Origin: Gelatoporia subvermispora B
Lineage: Eukaryota; Basidiomycota; Agaricomycetes; Polyporales; Gelatoporiaceae
DNA length: 64,000 bases
Reading direction: 5' to 3'
NCBI GenBank assembly: GCA_000320605.2
Contig: KB445792.1
Coordinates: forward strand, 186,001-250,000
This document shows, piece after piece, positions 43,690 to 55,350 of this stretch. Positions within the stretch are counted from its first letter, which is position 1. Each line of letters begins with the position of its first letter. Under the pieces are notes generated by a model. The model was not told the origin of the DNA. It was given only the letters and a program-made list of their open reading frames with translations, and ran no database searches. A program made the translations under genes and the position numbers.

Positions 43690-44429
43690 ATGAGTCAGCC
43701 TCGTTACATCCGAAATTATCAAGTCATCGGCGTCAACACGCAGGGGAACCTCGCGGATCGATTTCGACAAAGCATAGCTCCACCATATGGGCACGACGAA
43801 ACGGATTTCGAGGCTTGCCTGTGGGACGGAATGGTTGCGACGGAGATGAATGCGTACAGGAGGCCTGAAGATGGCAAGCAACATGCCAGAGGCATTTTCG
43901 AGCTTACCGTTGACATAAGTCCGTCTGATCGTATGATTTACTTGTGAGGCAGAAAAGCTTATGCATCTGCGCTCATAGACATGCAGAATCGACGCAAGAC
44001 TTTGCACGGAGGATGTATCGCAACACTCATAGATGTGTCCGTAACTAGTGATAGTCCACAGGGCATGGGCACAAGGCTGACTTCACTTAGCTGCACTTCG
44101 TTAGTATTGAATGCAATTCATGATGAGCCGTCTGTAACGCAAGTCCTCGACACGGTATTCCATGCTCCGGTACCGACGTACGTCTTCGCTCGATTGTAGC
44201 CTGAAATTAATGGTAACGTTCGATTCTTCAGAGGTGCCAGGGTGCGGATTGTCTGCGACACTATATCCATAGGGAAAAGGGCAATCACACTACGATGCGA
44301 GGTAAGCCCCTACACAGTCTGTCGGTTTGCTGGAGATTCATTATCTCATAGGTGTGGGATATCACCAACAATCGCCTTGCGGCGACTGGAGTACATGTCA
44401 AGATGTCCCCGTCACCAGCTAAATTGTAG
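43690..44429 (+). CDS. hotdog thioesterase (acyl-CoA thioesterase 13-like), copy 1, 177 aa
   Basis: This is a predicted acyl-CoA thioesterase of the PaaI/THEM2 hotdog family, releasing CoA from acyl-CoA. Exons are 43690-43930, 43979-44036, 44091-44177, 44232-44301 and 44352-44429 (534 nt). The signature TLHGGCIATLIDVCTS holds the HGG substrate loop and the catalytic aspartate. Later strands read VTQVLDTVFHAPVP, IGKRAITLRCE and LAATGVHVKMSPSPAKL. At 177 aa it is slightly longer than animal THEM2, with an N-terminal extension. The next gene (44862-45617) is a close tandem paralogue with the same exon pattern. The substrate is unknown. A link to the adjacent sugar transporter is not supported by sequence. 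Confidence 0.87.
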
Positions 44430-44861
44430 TTCGATACTTCAATGAGACTAGCGCAGTAATTATTATTTTAGAGAGAATATAAAGTTGGCATATAATGGAC
44501 AGAAACTGTTCCTGATATATGTGCTAGTCGCCGTAGCGTTCACAACGACGGAAGCAAATAGAGTGAGTGCGGTTCTCGGGCGCCTCTGCTACTCAACATC
44601 CGGCTACTATTCCATCCGATTACCGGTGCGATTGGGCTCACGTGTGCAACTGTTGCTCTCCCTGCAGCACGATACTGGGGGATCTGGATGTATCATCTCG
44701 TGTGAAACGTGTTCACGGCGTCTGAACCCCAGGTCCTGTCGAGCGGGCTTACTGAAGAGTATAGTCCTGCACTGTCGACGTTGCGTTCCGTGACTTAAGT
44801 TGGGGCTAGACAAGCTGTGGCAATTTCAATCTGGTCAGAACTCATACGCCACGGATCGACA
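44430..44861. other. spacer between thioesterase copies 1 and 2
   Basis: About 430 bp. I see no gene, only the presumed terminator of copy 1 and promoter of copy 2. Confidence 0.4.
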
Positions 44862-45617
44862 ATGGGCTCGTCCTCGGAGTCCAAGCCTGCCAAATCGACT
44901 GGTATCAAGTGGCGTGCTCTCATCACCGACGTGCAAGGTAACTTGGCGGAGAGGTTCAAGCAGCGCGTGAGGTCATATCACGATGCGCAGGCGGACTACG
45001 AAGCCATATTCGATGATACGCTGATTGCGACCGAAATCAACCTACTGGACCGAGCTGAAGACGGGAAAAAGCAGGCACGGGGAGTGTTTGAGATTACAGT
45101 GAATGAAAGTGAGAGGAACCCGCCAATTGTATTGACGGTATTCACGTTGTTTGCGTTGTAAGGCATGTGCAATTACTATCAGAATATGCATGGAGGATGT
45201 GTGGCGACCATAATAGACCTGTGAGCCTGCAAAAGTTAGCAATCACCGTGTCATTCCTCATGCGTGATCTGTGTCAGATGCACGTCCCTCACCCTGATCG
45301 CTGCCTCGGACATCATGCATGTATCTCAAGTCCTCAATACTGTGTACCATGCTCCAGCACCACTGTACGCTCATTTGTGCGCATACGAGTCAGCCGGAAA
45401 TAATGATAACCGCAGAGGCGCTAAATTGAAGATCATTGCTGAGACGATGTCCATGGGTAAGCGTGCGCTGTCCGTTAGATGCGAGGTGAGCAAAGGAGTT
45501 CACATATGCCCCGCACAGTATGCTGTAACTGCAGACTAGATTTGGGACGTGACCCACAGTCGCCTTGTCGCGACGGGAGTACATGTCAAAATGTCGCCGT
45601 CACCTGCGAAACTCTAA
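44862..45617 (+). CDS. hotdog thioesterase (acyl-CoA thioesterase 13-like), copy 2, 179 aa
   Basis: A paralogue of the gene at 43690-44429 with the same predicted reaction. Exons are 44862-45108, 45163-45220, 45278-45364, 45416-45485 and 45540-45617 (540 nt). The HGG signature reads QNMHGGCVATIIDLCTS. It is followed by SQVLNTVYHAPAPL, MGKRALSVRCE and LVATGVHVKMSPSPAKL. Exons 2 to 5 match copy 1 in length exactly (58, 87, 70 and 78 nt), and the first differs by two codons. The last 14 residues are nearly identical in both copies. An upstream in-frame start (44817) would add 15 residues and is not favoured. This is a tandem duplicate. Confidence 0.88.
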
Positions 45618-45838
45618 TATCACATTGAACGCATAGGACGCTCTTGTGTTCCGCAACGCCCTCGGACATTTGATGTTTTAAATTTGGTTCAGTTGAAACG
45701 AGTCTTCATTTGCTCGAGGCGCAGAAATCACGCAAATAGCGTTTTACAACGGGATATGAATGCATTCAGTTTTATTTGTACAGATTATGAACGGTTACAT
45801 ATTCTTCTATCCCCTCCTTCGGCGATGCCCAGCACCGC

Positions 45839-47296
45839 TCAAGAATGAACAAAAGCCTTTGTCCAACCAGTGAAGATGTGCTGTACCGACTTCACCAAAT
45901 TCTTCGTCCTCAACGACGGTGATTCCTCCGAGTGGACGATCAGCATCTCGGGGCGGCTCATCTCGCCGTGCGCGGAGGAGACGGCGATATCAGGGATATC
46001 GTATGCGAGATCGGTGCCGAATTCGTGTTGCCGCGGAGTCATAGGCGGATCGCTATCTGCAGCGGACGAACCCGACCTCGACCGCTTGCTTGCGGGATGG
46101 AGTTCATCGGATTCGGAGAGGGCAACCGTATCCAGGGACTCGTCGCTCGGTCCGTCGGAGTAGAAGTCGTGGGCATTAACGAACGAGTCAATGTTGTCAT
46201 TGACAGTCTTTGAGGCATGGAGATCGTGATGAGACGAGCCGGGAGACAAGTGCGCAAAGACGTCGTCGCCGTCCTCGTACTCGAACCCGCGGTAGTCGAC
46301 CTCCTGCTCGTCCTCGCAGGTGGACGTAGGCGATGAGTCGGGGTACACGATGTGCTTCTCGCCGAAGAACGTGCGCGCCTGCTTGACCATCACGCGCAGC
46401 TCGTTCAGTGTCGCGCGCTTCGAGGGGTCGAGCTCGAAGATTCGCTCGAGAATCGCGCAGGTGTCGGTGGATATAGAAAGCATGCGGTGTAGATATGGCA
46501 CGCCCTCCTGCACGAACTTGCGGAAGCCTTGATCCTCGTGCGGCGATGCAATATGCCATGGGCAGCGGCCGGTAAGGAGGTTGATGAGGATAACGCCGAG
46601 CGCCCAAATGTCCGAGCGGGCGGTGGAGTATGGGCGCCGTGATGCGTAGATGCCTAGGCATTCTGCAGACCATGTAAGCGAGGGGATGCGGGACAACAAA
46701 GAACGTGACGAACCTGGGCTCATGTAATAAGAGCTGCCGCAGCCGAAGCTGCTGCTGATCCTCGTCCGAGTTGCAAGCCCGAAGTCGGAGATGAAGAGGG
46801 AGTTGTCGTCATCGGAGCACATGATATTCTCGGGCTTGAGGTCGCGGTGGAAGATGCCTGCGTCGTGGCAGCCGTGCAGAGCGTCGATGAGCTGCAGGAA
46901 CATCCGCCGTACCCGCTCATCGTCCTTGACGAACGAGCCGCGGTCAGTGATGGCGCTGAAGAGGTCGCCGCCAGGGCAGAAGTCCATGACGAGATAGACA
47001 TAGTGTTCTTCCTCGATAACATGGTGGAGCTTGACGACATTCGGAATATGGGAGACGGCTCTATGATAGGCGATCTCACGCTTTTGCGATTGATCGAGCT
47101 CGGAAAACTTGGGATGTCTGAGCAGGACTTTGACGGCGTAGTACTTGGGCCTGTCTTTAGGAGTTGAGAGGTCGTGAGCTTGGTAGACGACGCCGTAAGC
47201 ACCACGCCCGAGGATGTTCATCAAGTAGAAGCGGTGTTTGCCAGAGCAGATGACGAAGCCTACAAGATTCGGGAGAATGGCACTTAGGCGTGCCAT
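45839..47296 (-). CDS. Ser/Thr protein kinase, Ran1/Pat1-Ksp1-like, 468 aa
   Basis: This is a eukaryotic protein kinase. Exons on the minus strand are 47296-46714 and 46662-45839; the 51-bp intron 46663-46713 is in frame, and removing it restores GSSYYMSPECLGIYASR. Kinase motifs are the glycine loop GRGAYG near residue 30, the AVKVL lysine, the catalytic HRDLKPEN, the DFGLATRTR metal site, and SDIWALGVILINLLTG in subdomain IX. The GCGSSYYMSPE activation segment is typical of the fission-yeast Ran1/Pat1 and budding-yeast Ksp1/Sks1/Vhs1 group. These kinases act in nutrient response and meiosis control. The C-terminal 170 residues are acidic and Ser-rich, probably disordered. The gene lies on the opposite strand between thioesterase copies 2 and 3. 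Confidence 0.9.
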   Translation of the reverse strand: MARLSAILPNLVGFVICSGKHRFYLMNILGRGAYGVVYQAHDLSTPKDRPKYYAVKVLLRHPKFSELDQSQKREIAYHRAVSHIPNVVKLHHVIEEEHYVYLVMDFCPGGDLFSAITDRGSFVKDDERVRRMFLQLIDALHGCHDAGIFHRDLKPENIMCSDDDNSLFISDFGLATRTRISSSFGCGSSYYMSPGSSRSLLSRIPSLTWSAECLGIYASRRPYSTARSDIWALGVILINLLTGRCPWHIASPHEDQGFRKFVQEGVPYLHRMLSISTDTCAILERIFELDPSKRATLNELRVMVKQARTFFGEKHIVYPDSSPTSTCEDEQEVDYRGFEYEDGDDVFAHLSPGSSHHDLHASKTVNDNIDSFVNAHDFYSDGPSDESLDTVALSESDELHPASKRSRSGSSAADSDPPMTPRQHEFGTDLAYDIPDIAVSSAHGEMSRPEMLIVHSEESPSLRTKNLVKSVQHIFTGWTKAFVHS

Positions 47297-48322
47297 AGCG
47301 ATACGACTTAGTGAGATCAACTCGTGGTCTGGGGATGGGGGGATGGGTCAGGCTACAGCCAGGGGCGGCGGATAGGCCTGTCCTTATATCCATTAGTGCA
47401 AAGTACGGAATACGAGCTTGAACCAGGAGCTCTTCCGCCGCTAAGCACGCAGTATCCGGGATTCCTCGATAAGGAAGTGAACGCTTGGTCCAAATCAGGA
47501 GTATATGAAGTGGGGTAGTAAAATCAGTTAGTTAACCCTCGATGTCGGGAGCAAATTGCGCTCCCGCCATGTTCTTCCTGCAGGCTGATAGGGACCATGT
47601 GTACCAGCCAGTACCTCAAATCAATGCAATTTGACCAGTACGCAGAGAAAATGGCAAGATAGCGGTCGAACGGCGCAGAAAAAATGCGAAAAGCCAAGGA
47701 AAGTACACAGGTATTGCGAAGTGGACGGAGCGACGCGTGGGCCACAACAATACAGAGGCGCGGCAATTCCAAATACGGAAATCCCGACATCGCCGCTTTT
47801 GGTATTCCGCGCCTCGTCCCCCGCCATCATGATCTCGCGGCCAACCGACAGACAGATTCCGCTTCCAGGCCCTATGGTTCAAGGATTAGCACACAGAAAT
47901 CATCCTCCCCCACTTCTCCACCAGTCCCAGTTCTGCTGGCCGTGAAAATGGTCGGTCACTATGTGGGTCGCCGATGAACGAACCTCGAGTCTCCGCCGTG
48001 CCCGCCACCGACTCGAGCCACTCTAAGGACGGTCGTTGCGAGTAAACGTACACTGAAAACATTGTTGACATATTCCAGGCTCTGGATGAGGGGTATCGAG
48101 CCCGCCCGTCATTTCAAAGATTCCCTGAAAAGTCTTCCCATGCTGACCTGTCATTGTCCCGAAATGGCGCCTGGGAGTTGCGTGACGCCAGCACGGATGA
48201 AAGCACTCTATCAGCGCCGTCGTCCACTCTGCATTGGTTCCTGTAACTACATCTCGTAGCTTGACTGGTCAGCTCGCCTCGCATACTACTCTTGAGGTCG
48301 TAATTCAGTGCCTTTGTGCTAG
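47297..48322. other. divergent intergenic region, about 1.0 kb
   Basis: This lies upstream of the kinase (minus) and thioesterase copy 3 (plus). A TATA-like GATATAAGG sits on the minus strand at 47382-47390, about 90 bp before the kinase ATG. No gene was recognised. Confidence 0.4.
47382..47390 (-). promoter_or_regulatory. TATA-like element of the kinase gene
   Basis: The minus strand reads GATATAAGG, placed 86-94 bp upstream of the kinase ATG. The assignment rests on position and sequence only. Confidence 0.3.
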
Positions 48323-49206
48323 ATGGATTACCGGCAACTGCCTTCCGCTCCCGCACCCAACGATCGCCCAGACGACATAAAAGGCAACCTGAGCCTGGAA
48401 CAGAGACAGCATGCAGTCAATATTCTTGCGTTCCACGTAGCTCATCATCCAGACAGCCGCGTATTCGGTCACGATGTAGCAAAAGGCCTAGAACTAGTGG
48501 AAGCATGGGTTAAGCCTGTCATGATGGGAGCACAAAGCGATTCGGTTGACGTGTCTGCAAACCAGCAACATGAACAGGAGAGCGGGACAGCGCTTCGTGG
48601 GCGCACAATCTGCGAGATTCTGGTCGAGGAGGGTGTGTACTAGTATTTTGGTCGCATAATAGAGCACTGCGCGAACCCGGAACTGCTCCCGTAGGCATGC
48701 TGAACGTACACAGAAGTCTAGCAGGAGCGTGCGCAGTCCTGCTGCTCGATATGTGAGTGCGAGACAAGGAATAAGAAATGAAGGTAGTCACTAACCTTCA
48801 GGATACAGAGCTACTTTCTCATCTCTCTTCGTGCTTTCACTCGTTAGTGGTGTTGACGCCTGGGGCGTCTCGACAGCCATGAATATCACCTGGCACGCGC
48901 CTGCGGGGCGGTAGGTGTTCAAGCGAATCGTACTCGCATCGCTATTCTAACTCATGGCAGGGGAACCAAGCTCAGATTTGTGAGCACTACACTTTCGCTT
49001 GGTGGGAGACTGTCGGCTGCCCGGTGCGAGGTATCATTATTTCCGTTGTTCTAATCGCTCGCCATTAGACTCATGCATTGCAGATCTATGATGCGCAATC
49101 GGCAAGATTGCTGATTTCTGCAGTGCACACGATATCACCTCTCAAGACTCTATCGTCGTCACATCGCACTGTGAAACCTGTCAGATCATTGCAGTCGAAA
49201 TTATGA
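48323..49206 (+). CDS. hotdog thioesterase-like protein, copy 3, diverged, 220 aa
   Basis: A third member of the local thioesterase family. Exons are 48323-48632, 48695-48752, 48809-48910, 48961-49030 and 49084-49206 (663 nt). Exons 2 and 4 keep the 58-nt and 70-nt sizes of copies 1 and 2. The others are longer. The signature region reads LNVHRSLAGACAVLLLDIA. Aligned with copies 1 and 2, the HGG loop is replaced by Ala-Gly-Ala while the downstream aspartate is kept. Later segments (ITWHAPAG, GTKLRFVSTTLSLGG, LSAARCE) still follow the hotdog pattern. The C-terminal tail differs from the shared MSPSPAKL ending. Activity is doubtful. It may bind acyl-CoA or have a new role. It converges on the ITPase gene 163 bp away. 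Confidence 0.75.
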
Positions 49207-49368
49207 TTTCTTCACTTGTAAGCATACTTTTATATCCCGGTCGATCATTCGCATGATTGGAAGCACGATTACGCATTGGCGTTTTATACATCTAAGGATC
49301 TGTCTCCCATTGATATTTGTCACTATCCGCAGTCTCAGGTAGGATGCTGAGCACGAAAACCAAATCAT

Positions 49369-50194
49369 CTAATCTTGCTGGGCAAGAGAGCGCAAGTAGA
49401 CTTGTAATTTCTCGAGGGCGCGATATCGGTGAGATATCTTGTTCTTCTGCTCAGCGGGCATCTCTGCGTATCTGCATTCCTATGAGCGTCGATTACAATA
49501 AGTTTCAAGATGGTTGATACGTACGTTTGGTTGAAGCCATCGGGTTCGAAGACTGGGTCCCAGCCGAACTTCGTAGAACCTCTGGCTGGAACGATGTGGC
49601 CATCTGTGCGACCTTCGAACAGGATCGGCTCAGTCCCTGGGCCAGCACTGTAGGCGAAAGTGCAAAGAGCCCATGCTGCTGTAGTGGGAAAACCGACAAG
49701 CAGCGTGTTCAGACCTGCGCGGGGTTAGGGTCAGAAGTTCGAAGCGTTGAGGATCCTTGATCCTAATCGTCTGAATGGCGAGGGCATCTGCACATACCTT
49801 CATGGCCAAGCTCTTTCATAAAGTGCTTGATGTAGGGGCCAGGAAGTCCGTGTAAGGCCTCAAAGCAGAGCGCGGTGTCCTCGGTGATACAAGGACCTCC
49901 TAATAGCTCAGCAGCATGCTTGCATTTGGCAAGCGCAACCTCCTGGGTTGTTCCTTGTATCTCCGGGACTAATGGTAATAGTATCAGAACGATGGGAAGA
50001 GAGCGAACATAAGTCGCTGCACTTGCTATCAAGGTCTTGGGAGACGATCTCAATCTGCGACTCTCCGAGGATGGCTCGCACTTCCTTCAACTTGTTTGCA
50101 TTTCCAGTGACAAATGCTTGATAATAGAACTGAGCTTGTTGCATTCCATTCAAATTACTTGCGAACCGGACATACTCAATTTTTGTGCCGCCAT
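49369..50194 (-). CDS. HAM1: HAM1/ITPA-type non-canonical purine NTP pyrophosphatase, 190 aa
   Basis: This enzyme hydrolyses ITP, dITP and XTP to the monophosphates, clearing damaged purines from nucleotide pools. Minus-strand exons are 50194-50176, 50116-50027, 49968-49798, 49714-49525 and 49471-49369 (573 nt). The protein starts [20 protein letters not shown], rebuilt across the first intron, matching the family substrate-binding start. Other family segments are [39 protein letters not shown], and [17 protein letters not shown]. The length is standard for ITPA. The second intron (49969-50026) appears to use a GC donor (GCAAGT). The start is 349 bp from the divergent SMC5 gene. Confidence 0.94.
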
Positions 50195-50543
50195 GAGTGA
50201 AGTAGATGGTGAGTCAGTACGAAGCTTGTACCTGGCCGCTTGGTCGCGAGCCACTACTGATTCTGGACGCCACTCGCGTTGGGGTCTTTATAGCAGAAGT
50301 CAAGTCGCGTTGAGGAAGCCCTATAGACGCGACGTTTACAAAGCATTTAGGGCAGGTTGTTTCGTACCCTGAGTTGTAGGCTGGGTTTTGAACTCAGAAA
50401 AGCCTCCGGTAATTGCCTCATTTCGGGGTTTTAATAGTAGCCGCGCAAGCTCGGCTGTAGGAGTCTGGCAAAGCGCGTTTCATTAACCAGAGCCGCCACT
50501 CGAGCACGCGTCGGACGCGTAGAGGTCGGCGCCGCCTAACACT
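50195..50543. promoter_or_regulatory. shared upstream region of ITPase and SMC5
   Basis: 349 bp between two divergent genome-maintenance genes. A TTTATAGC element lies near 50287. No other motif was assigned. Confidence 0.35.
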
Positions 50544-53500
50544 ATGGTCCGTAGAGCTATCTCCGGCATCAGCGACGATTCACAGAAAGAAAACTCGGGC
50601 TTGATGAGATCGGTCAACGACCAGAAGCCTGTCAAGGGTGAAAAGGGTTCTTCAAAGGGCAAGGCACCACCGCGCAGGGCCACCGCTGCTCGTATTGAGA
50701 CTGGGGATGAAGAAGAGGGCCAGCAGAACGATGAGGGACATGTCGGTGAGGCCAATGGAGCCCAGATTGACGATGATGTCGAAGAAGAGGAGGCTCCCGA
50801 TGTAGACGCGTCACCAAAAGGGAGAAAACGCGCCCGCTTGAACGAGGAAGGAGAGTCGCGCCCCGGGGAGTCATCCTCACAAGCAGCCAAGAAAGAGAAG
50901 ACGCGTATAGAGACTCTACCACGGGATGTAGATGGGTGAGCATCCAGTCCAGATTGGGCGCCTCCATACTCGTTCGCATCAGTACGAATGGAAGCTCACG
51001 CTTGACCGGTAGCTTCATCCCTGGCTCGATCGTCCGCATCCAGCTGAAGAATTTCGTGACATATGACTTCGTTGAGTTCCGTACTGGTCCGTACCTCAAC
51101 ATGATCATTGGTCCAAATGGTACGGGCAAGAGTACGATTGCATGTGCTATTTGTCTCGGTTTGAATTTTCCGCCGAATGTGAGTACTCAAGGACGAACAT
51201 GTCAGCTGCATTTCTCATGTCGATGTCAATGCAGGTTCTTGGTCGTGCTACCGAACTTTCATCGTTTGTCAAGCAAGACGCCGACTCGGCGCATATCGAA
51301 ATTGAGCTGAAGGCGCCCAAAGGGAAACCCAACTTGGTTATCAGGCGTATGCTAAAGAAGCCAAAGGGCTCTACCTTCACGTTGAATGGTGCCGGTGCTA
51401 CCGGAAAGGAGATTAATGTACGTATGGCTGAGTTGAATGTCCAGGTCAGCAATCTATGGTGAGTCACATGCTTCCAATGCGGGGATTTGTGTAGCGCTGA
51501 CCAACATCAAGTACATTCCTGCCGCAAGACAAGGTTTCAGAGTTCGCTCGGATGAGCCCGCAAGAGCTTCTAAGGGAGACGCAACTGGCAGCAGGCAACG
51601 CGAACCTGACAAGCTGGCACGATACGCTTATCGACGCCGGCAAAGAGCTGAAAGTCTTGCAAGCGGTATGTTTTGCTTTACGTCAACAGATGTATGTGTG
51701 TTACTCAGGGCTGGGGCATCCTTACAGGGGCTTAACGCTGACCGAGAACAACTCAAAACCATGCAAGACAGGAACGCCAATCTAGAACGCGACGTCAAAC
51801 GCTATGAAGAACGCCAAGCGCTTGAGCAGCGGGTATGTGCGTGATGAAGTCGTGCCGCACTCATTGATCAATTGTTGTAGATTGCCCTGCTTGAGATGCT
51901 CTTGCCATACAAACAGTACGCTGAGGCCAAGGAGCGTTACGTCAACCTCAAGAAAGTCCAGCGGGCGCTTCACAGAAAGGTCAAGAAGCTACAAGAGAAG
52001 AATGCCCCACTGAACGAGCGTAAAGAGTGAGTAATAAAGCAGTTTTCAAGAGTCGGATTTGATACTTCTGCAGCGCTCTTGAACGTCAAATGACGCAGAA
52101 AGACGAATTACGTGAGGACATGAAGAGCAAGAGTCGGCGACTTTTCGCGAGTATGCAGAAGAAATGGACAGACATCGACAAGCTGGTATGCAGCAAGCGT
52201 TCCTTCATCTTGATTTGTTTTCATAGTCCTGTCTGGGAACAGGAAGGCGAGGCAGATGATCTCAAGAACAAGTTAGAAAACTCGAAGAATGCAGAGAAAG
52301 AACGTCAGAAGACAATACAGAAGTTAACGAAGAATATTGAGACCTGGCAAGAGGAATTGGACAATCCTCCAGAGGTAGAGAGCATGGAGACCATCAATTC
52401 AGAGCTCGTACGTCCGCTTTGTCCATTTTTCAAGTGTTTAGGTAAGCTCAGCCCTGCGTCTAGAAACGCCTGAATGCGGCGCAACGCGTAATCGGGCAAC
52501 GGTTCCATGATCTACAGCAAAAACAGAAGACAAACGTCGAGGCGGTGTCTCTGCAGAAGGCGACCATTGATCGTGAGGCAGCGAAGTAAGCCCGTAGCTT
52601 TGTTCTGGTAATGTATTCACGGCACTAAGGCAGATACTACCAGGCTGAGGCAGCTAGACGACGTGTCACATAGAAAGTTGGAAGCTCTCGCTAGATGGGA
52701 TAGAGACTGCGCCGACACCGTCAGATGGCTTAGAGAGAATCGTCACAGGTTCAAGATGGAGATCTTCGAGCCGCCCACACTCTCTGTGACTGTGCCAGAC
52801 AGGAGATACGTTAGTGCTGTCGAGAACTGCTTCAGTGGAGATCAAATGAGGGTCTGTATATCATTTCTATCTAATGCGCCGTACTTACGTCAACCCAGAC
52901 GTTCGTGGCGCAATGCGAAGAAGACTACGCCCTTTTGAACCGCTTGATTGTCGATACCCCAGAAGGTCTGAACAGGCGAGCGCGTATCCACACCTGGTAT
53001 CGCGCGCCGTTCCCGGAGCAACAGTCAGTTCCCATGACTGAAGCTGAGGTGAGGTGTCCGTTCACGGTCTATCCCGGCCATGTCTGACTGAGAGATAGCT
53101 GCACGAGGTTGGGTTCGATGGATATGCAATCGATTTCGTGAGTTGCCCCGAGGGGTTGAAGTGGTACTTGCAGGCCCAAGTACGCCTGAACAGGACCGTG
53201 AGTAGTATGCACGTCCTTTCTAACTCTCACTCATATGGAGAACCTGTAGGCCATTGCACTCGACCCAAATAGAGTCGATCAGAACCGTGCAATGGAAATG
53301 GCAGCAAGGGTCAACGGCGCAAGCTACGTTGTTGGCCACATCTTCAACATAGTCACGAGGTCGCGATACGGAAAGCGCCTCCCTCAGAATTCGACCCGAG
53401 AGCTCAGGCCAGCGAGAAATCTCGTACACCAAGATGGTATGACATCTCGTTGTACGGCACTTCCAGTTTCAGCTGACGGATATCACCACCATAGTGGATC

Positions 53501-55350
53501 CCGAAGTGAAGGCGGCCATTGATACCGCAATCTCGAATGCGCGTGAACAGCTCACCCTGCTCGAGGAAGAAGAGCGTGCCCTCACTGAGGAAAATCACGA
53601 GATCCAGGCCGACCAGAGACAATACAAAGCCGACCACGTAGGACACTTCTCTACTCATCATCCTACTCTTGCGGACAAATCGTCACACAGGAAGCCATCA
53701 TGGAGCGCAAGAAGAAGATAACTGATGCAGAGAAACGCTTGGTTAGCCTCAGACATAAGATCGGTCAGTTGCTGATGCTTTGAGCCACTCAACGTATTGA
53801 CGTCGGATCCGCAGATACTTCTCAAAAGAAGTTGGACGGACAGCGCAATGCTCCATCAGCCGACACAGAACGTACTCGACTGAGAAAACAACTCCTATCC
53901 CTTGCTCAGCGACGAGCGAACATGATCAAGGAGTATGCGGTGAGATCGTGCGCCATTCACCCACTGGTTCAGATCCTGATCTCCCGCTAGCGCCCCATGC
54001 GAGAGACCATTAAGACTCAAGAAGAAGCCACCCGGGCCGCCTTGGAGTATTGCCAACTTTCTGCGAACAAGACAGCTCTCGAGGCAAAATGTTCACAGCG
54101 GGAAGAGGAGTATCAGCGGGTACTGGCAGAGTTTCTTGAAGGTTAGAAGCCGTGTGTTTCATGTCGTGCCAATCTGAACTTGGGCACAGCCGACAAGCAG
54201 TACGAAGCAGCTAAGGAGGATTCGAAGGTGAAACTCCAAGTCAGCAAAGACAAGTTGTCTAGCTGTGATGCGGAAACTCGTGAGAAGTTCACGCACATAG
54301 AAAAGGTGAGTGATACACCATCTCCGAAAGGCGCTGCGCTGACCTCTCCTGTACAGACTGGCGAGGCGAACGAGCGAACTGCTGAAGAAGTAGAATTAGA
54401 CCTCGCTACCCAACGCCACAAACTAGAGTTGAGCATCCACACCAGCCCTGGAGTAGTTGATACATACAAGAGACGCAAAGCTGAGGTTTGTGTACCTAAT
54501 CTGTATGATGCCTACTGTCTAACGTCTTTGCGTCACAGATCGAAAGGCTGACTGAGACAATAGAAGAGAAGCAGAGCAAGGCTGATCGTATTGAGTGTTC
54601 GATCAAGACCGCCAGGGTACGTTATCAGACTCATCTCGTCTCACTTGCTCATTCTCCCTCAGGATAACTGGCAGCCGGCCCTCGAGGTTCTGGTGTCTAG
54701 CATTGGAAAGAAGTTCTCTGCTGCCTTTGACCGTGAGTCACACTGCTTGTTGGTCATTACTTAGCTGACGGTCGACCTAGGGCTTGGGTGTGCCGGAGAA
54801 ATTCGCATTCGGGAGCATGAGGACTACGACAAGTGGGCGATCGACATTCTAGTCAAGTTCCGTGACCATGAACGACTCCAACTGTTGACGGGCGAACGCC
54901 AGTCGGGTGGAGTAAGTTTCGCTGCGCCGTGCCTGTTGCTTATAAGTCTGACTCTGTGTCACAGGAACGATCACTTACAACGATTCTCTACCTCATGAGC
55001 TTGACTGAGGAAGCTCGTGCACCCTTTTCCCTTGTGGACGAGATCAACCAGGTATGTCGTCTCCTTTCAACAATGACGACCAGATCATCAGACTTCTTTG
55101 TCAGGGTATGGACCAACGTGCCGAACGCGCCGTTCATAATTCACTGGTCGACGTCACCTGCAAGCCCGACAGCGGGCAATACTTCTTGATCACACCCAAA
55201 CTCCTTCCAGACCTTCAGTACCACGAGCGGATGAAGATCCTGTGCGTGAACAACGGCGAGTGGCTGCCTGAGGAGCTGAAAGTCGGTAGCATGATGGCTT
55301 TGATCGACGGTTTCGTCCAAAGCCGCAGTCGGACGAACGCTTCCGCCTGA
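50544..55350 (+). CDS. SMC5: SMC5, structural maintenance of chromosomes protein 5, 1195 aa, 24 exons
   Basis: This is the core ATPase of the SMC5/6 complex, which holds chromosomes together during recombination repair in the nucleus. The model has 24 exons summing to 3588 nt: 50544-50935, 51013-51178, 51235-51458, 51512-51665, 51728-51832, 51881-52026, 52074-52185, 52243-52407, 52464-52585, 52644-52851, 52899-53048, 53099-53197, 53250-53423, 53473-53637, 53691-53763, 53815-53939, 53991-54141, 54190-54305, 54357-54485, 54539-54616, 54663-54732, 54781-54911, 54965-55051 and 55105-55350. Walker A is [11 protein letters not shown]. Long coiled coils flank a hinge (about 52650-53200). The SMC signature reads GERQSGGERSLTTI and Walker [12 protein letters not shown]. 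The first 130 residues are acidic and Lys-rich, probably disordered. Intron 13 (53424-53472) is the least certain. Confidence 0.93.

Noticed and set aside
41132..45617. A metabolic gene cluster made of the sugar transporter and thioesterases
   Set aside because: There is no core biosynthetic enzyme nearby and the families have unrelated usual roles; adjacency alone is not enough.
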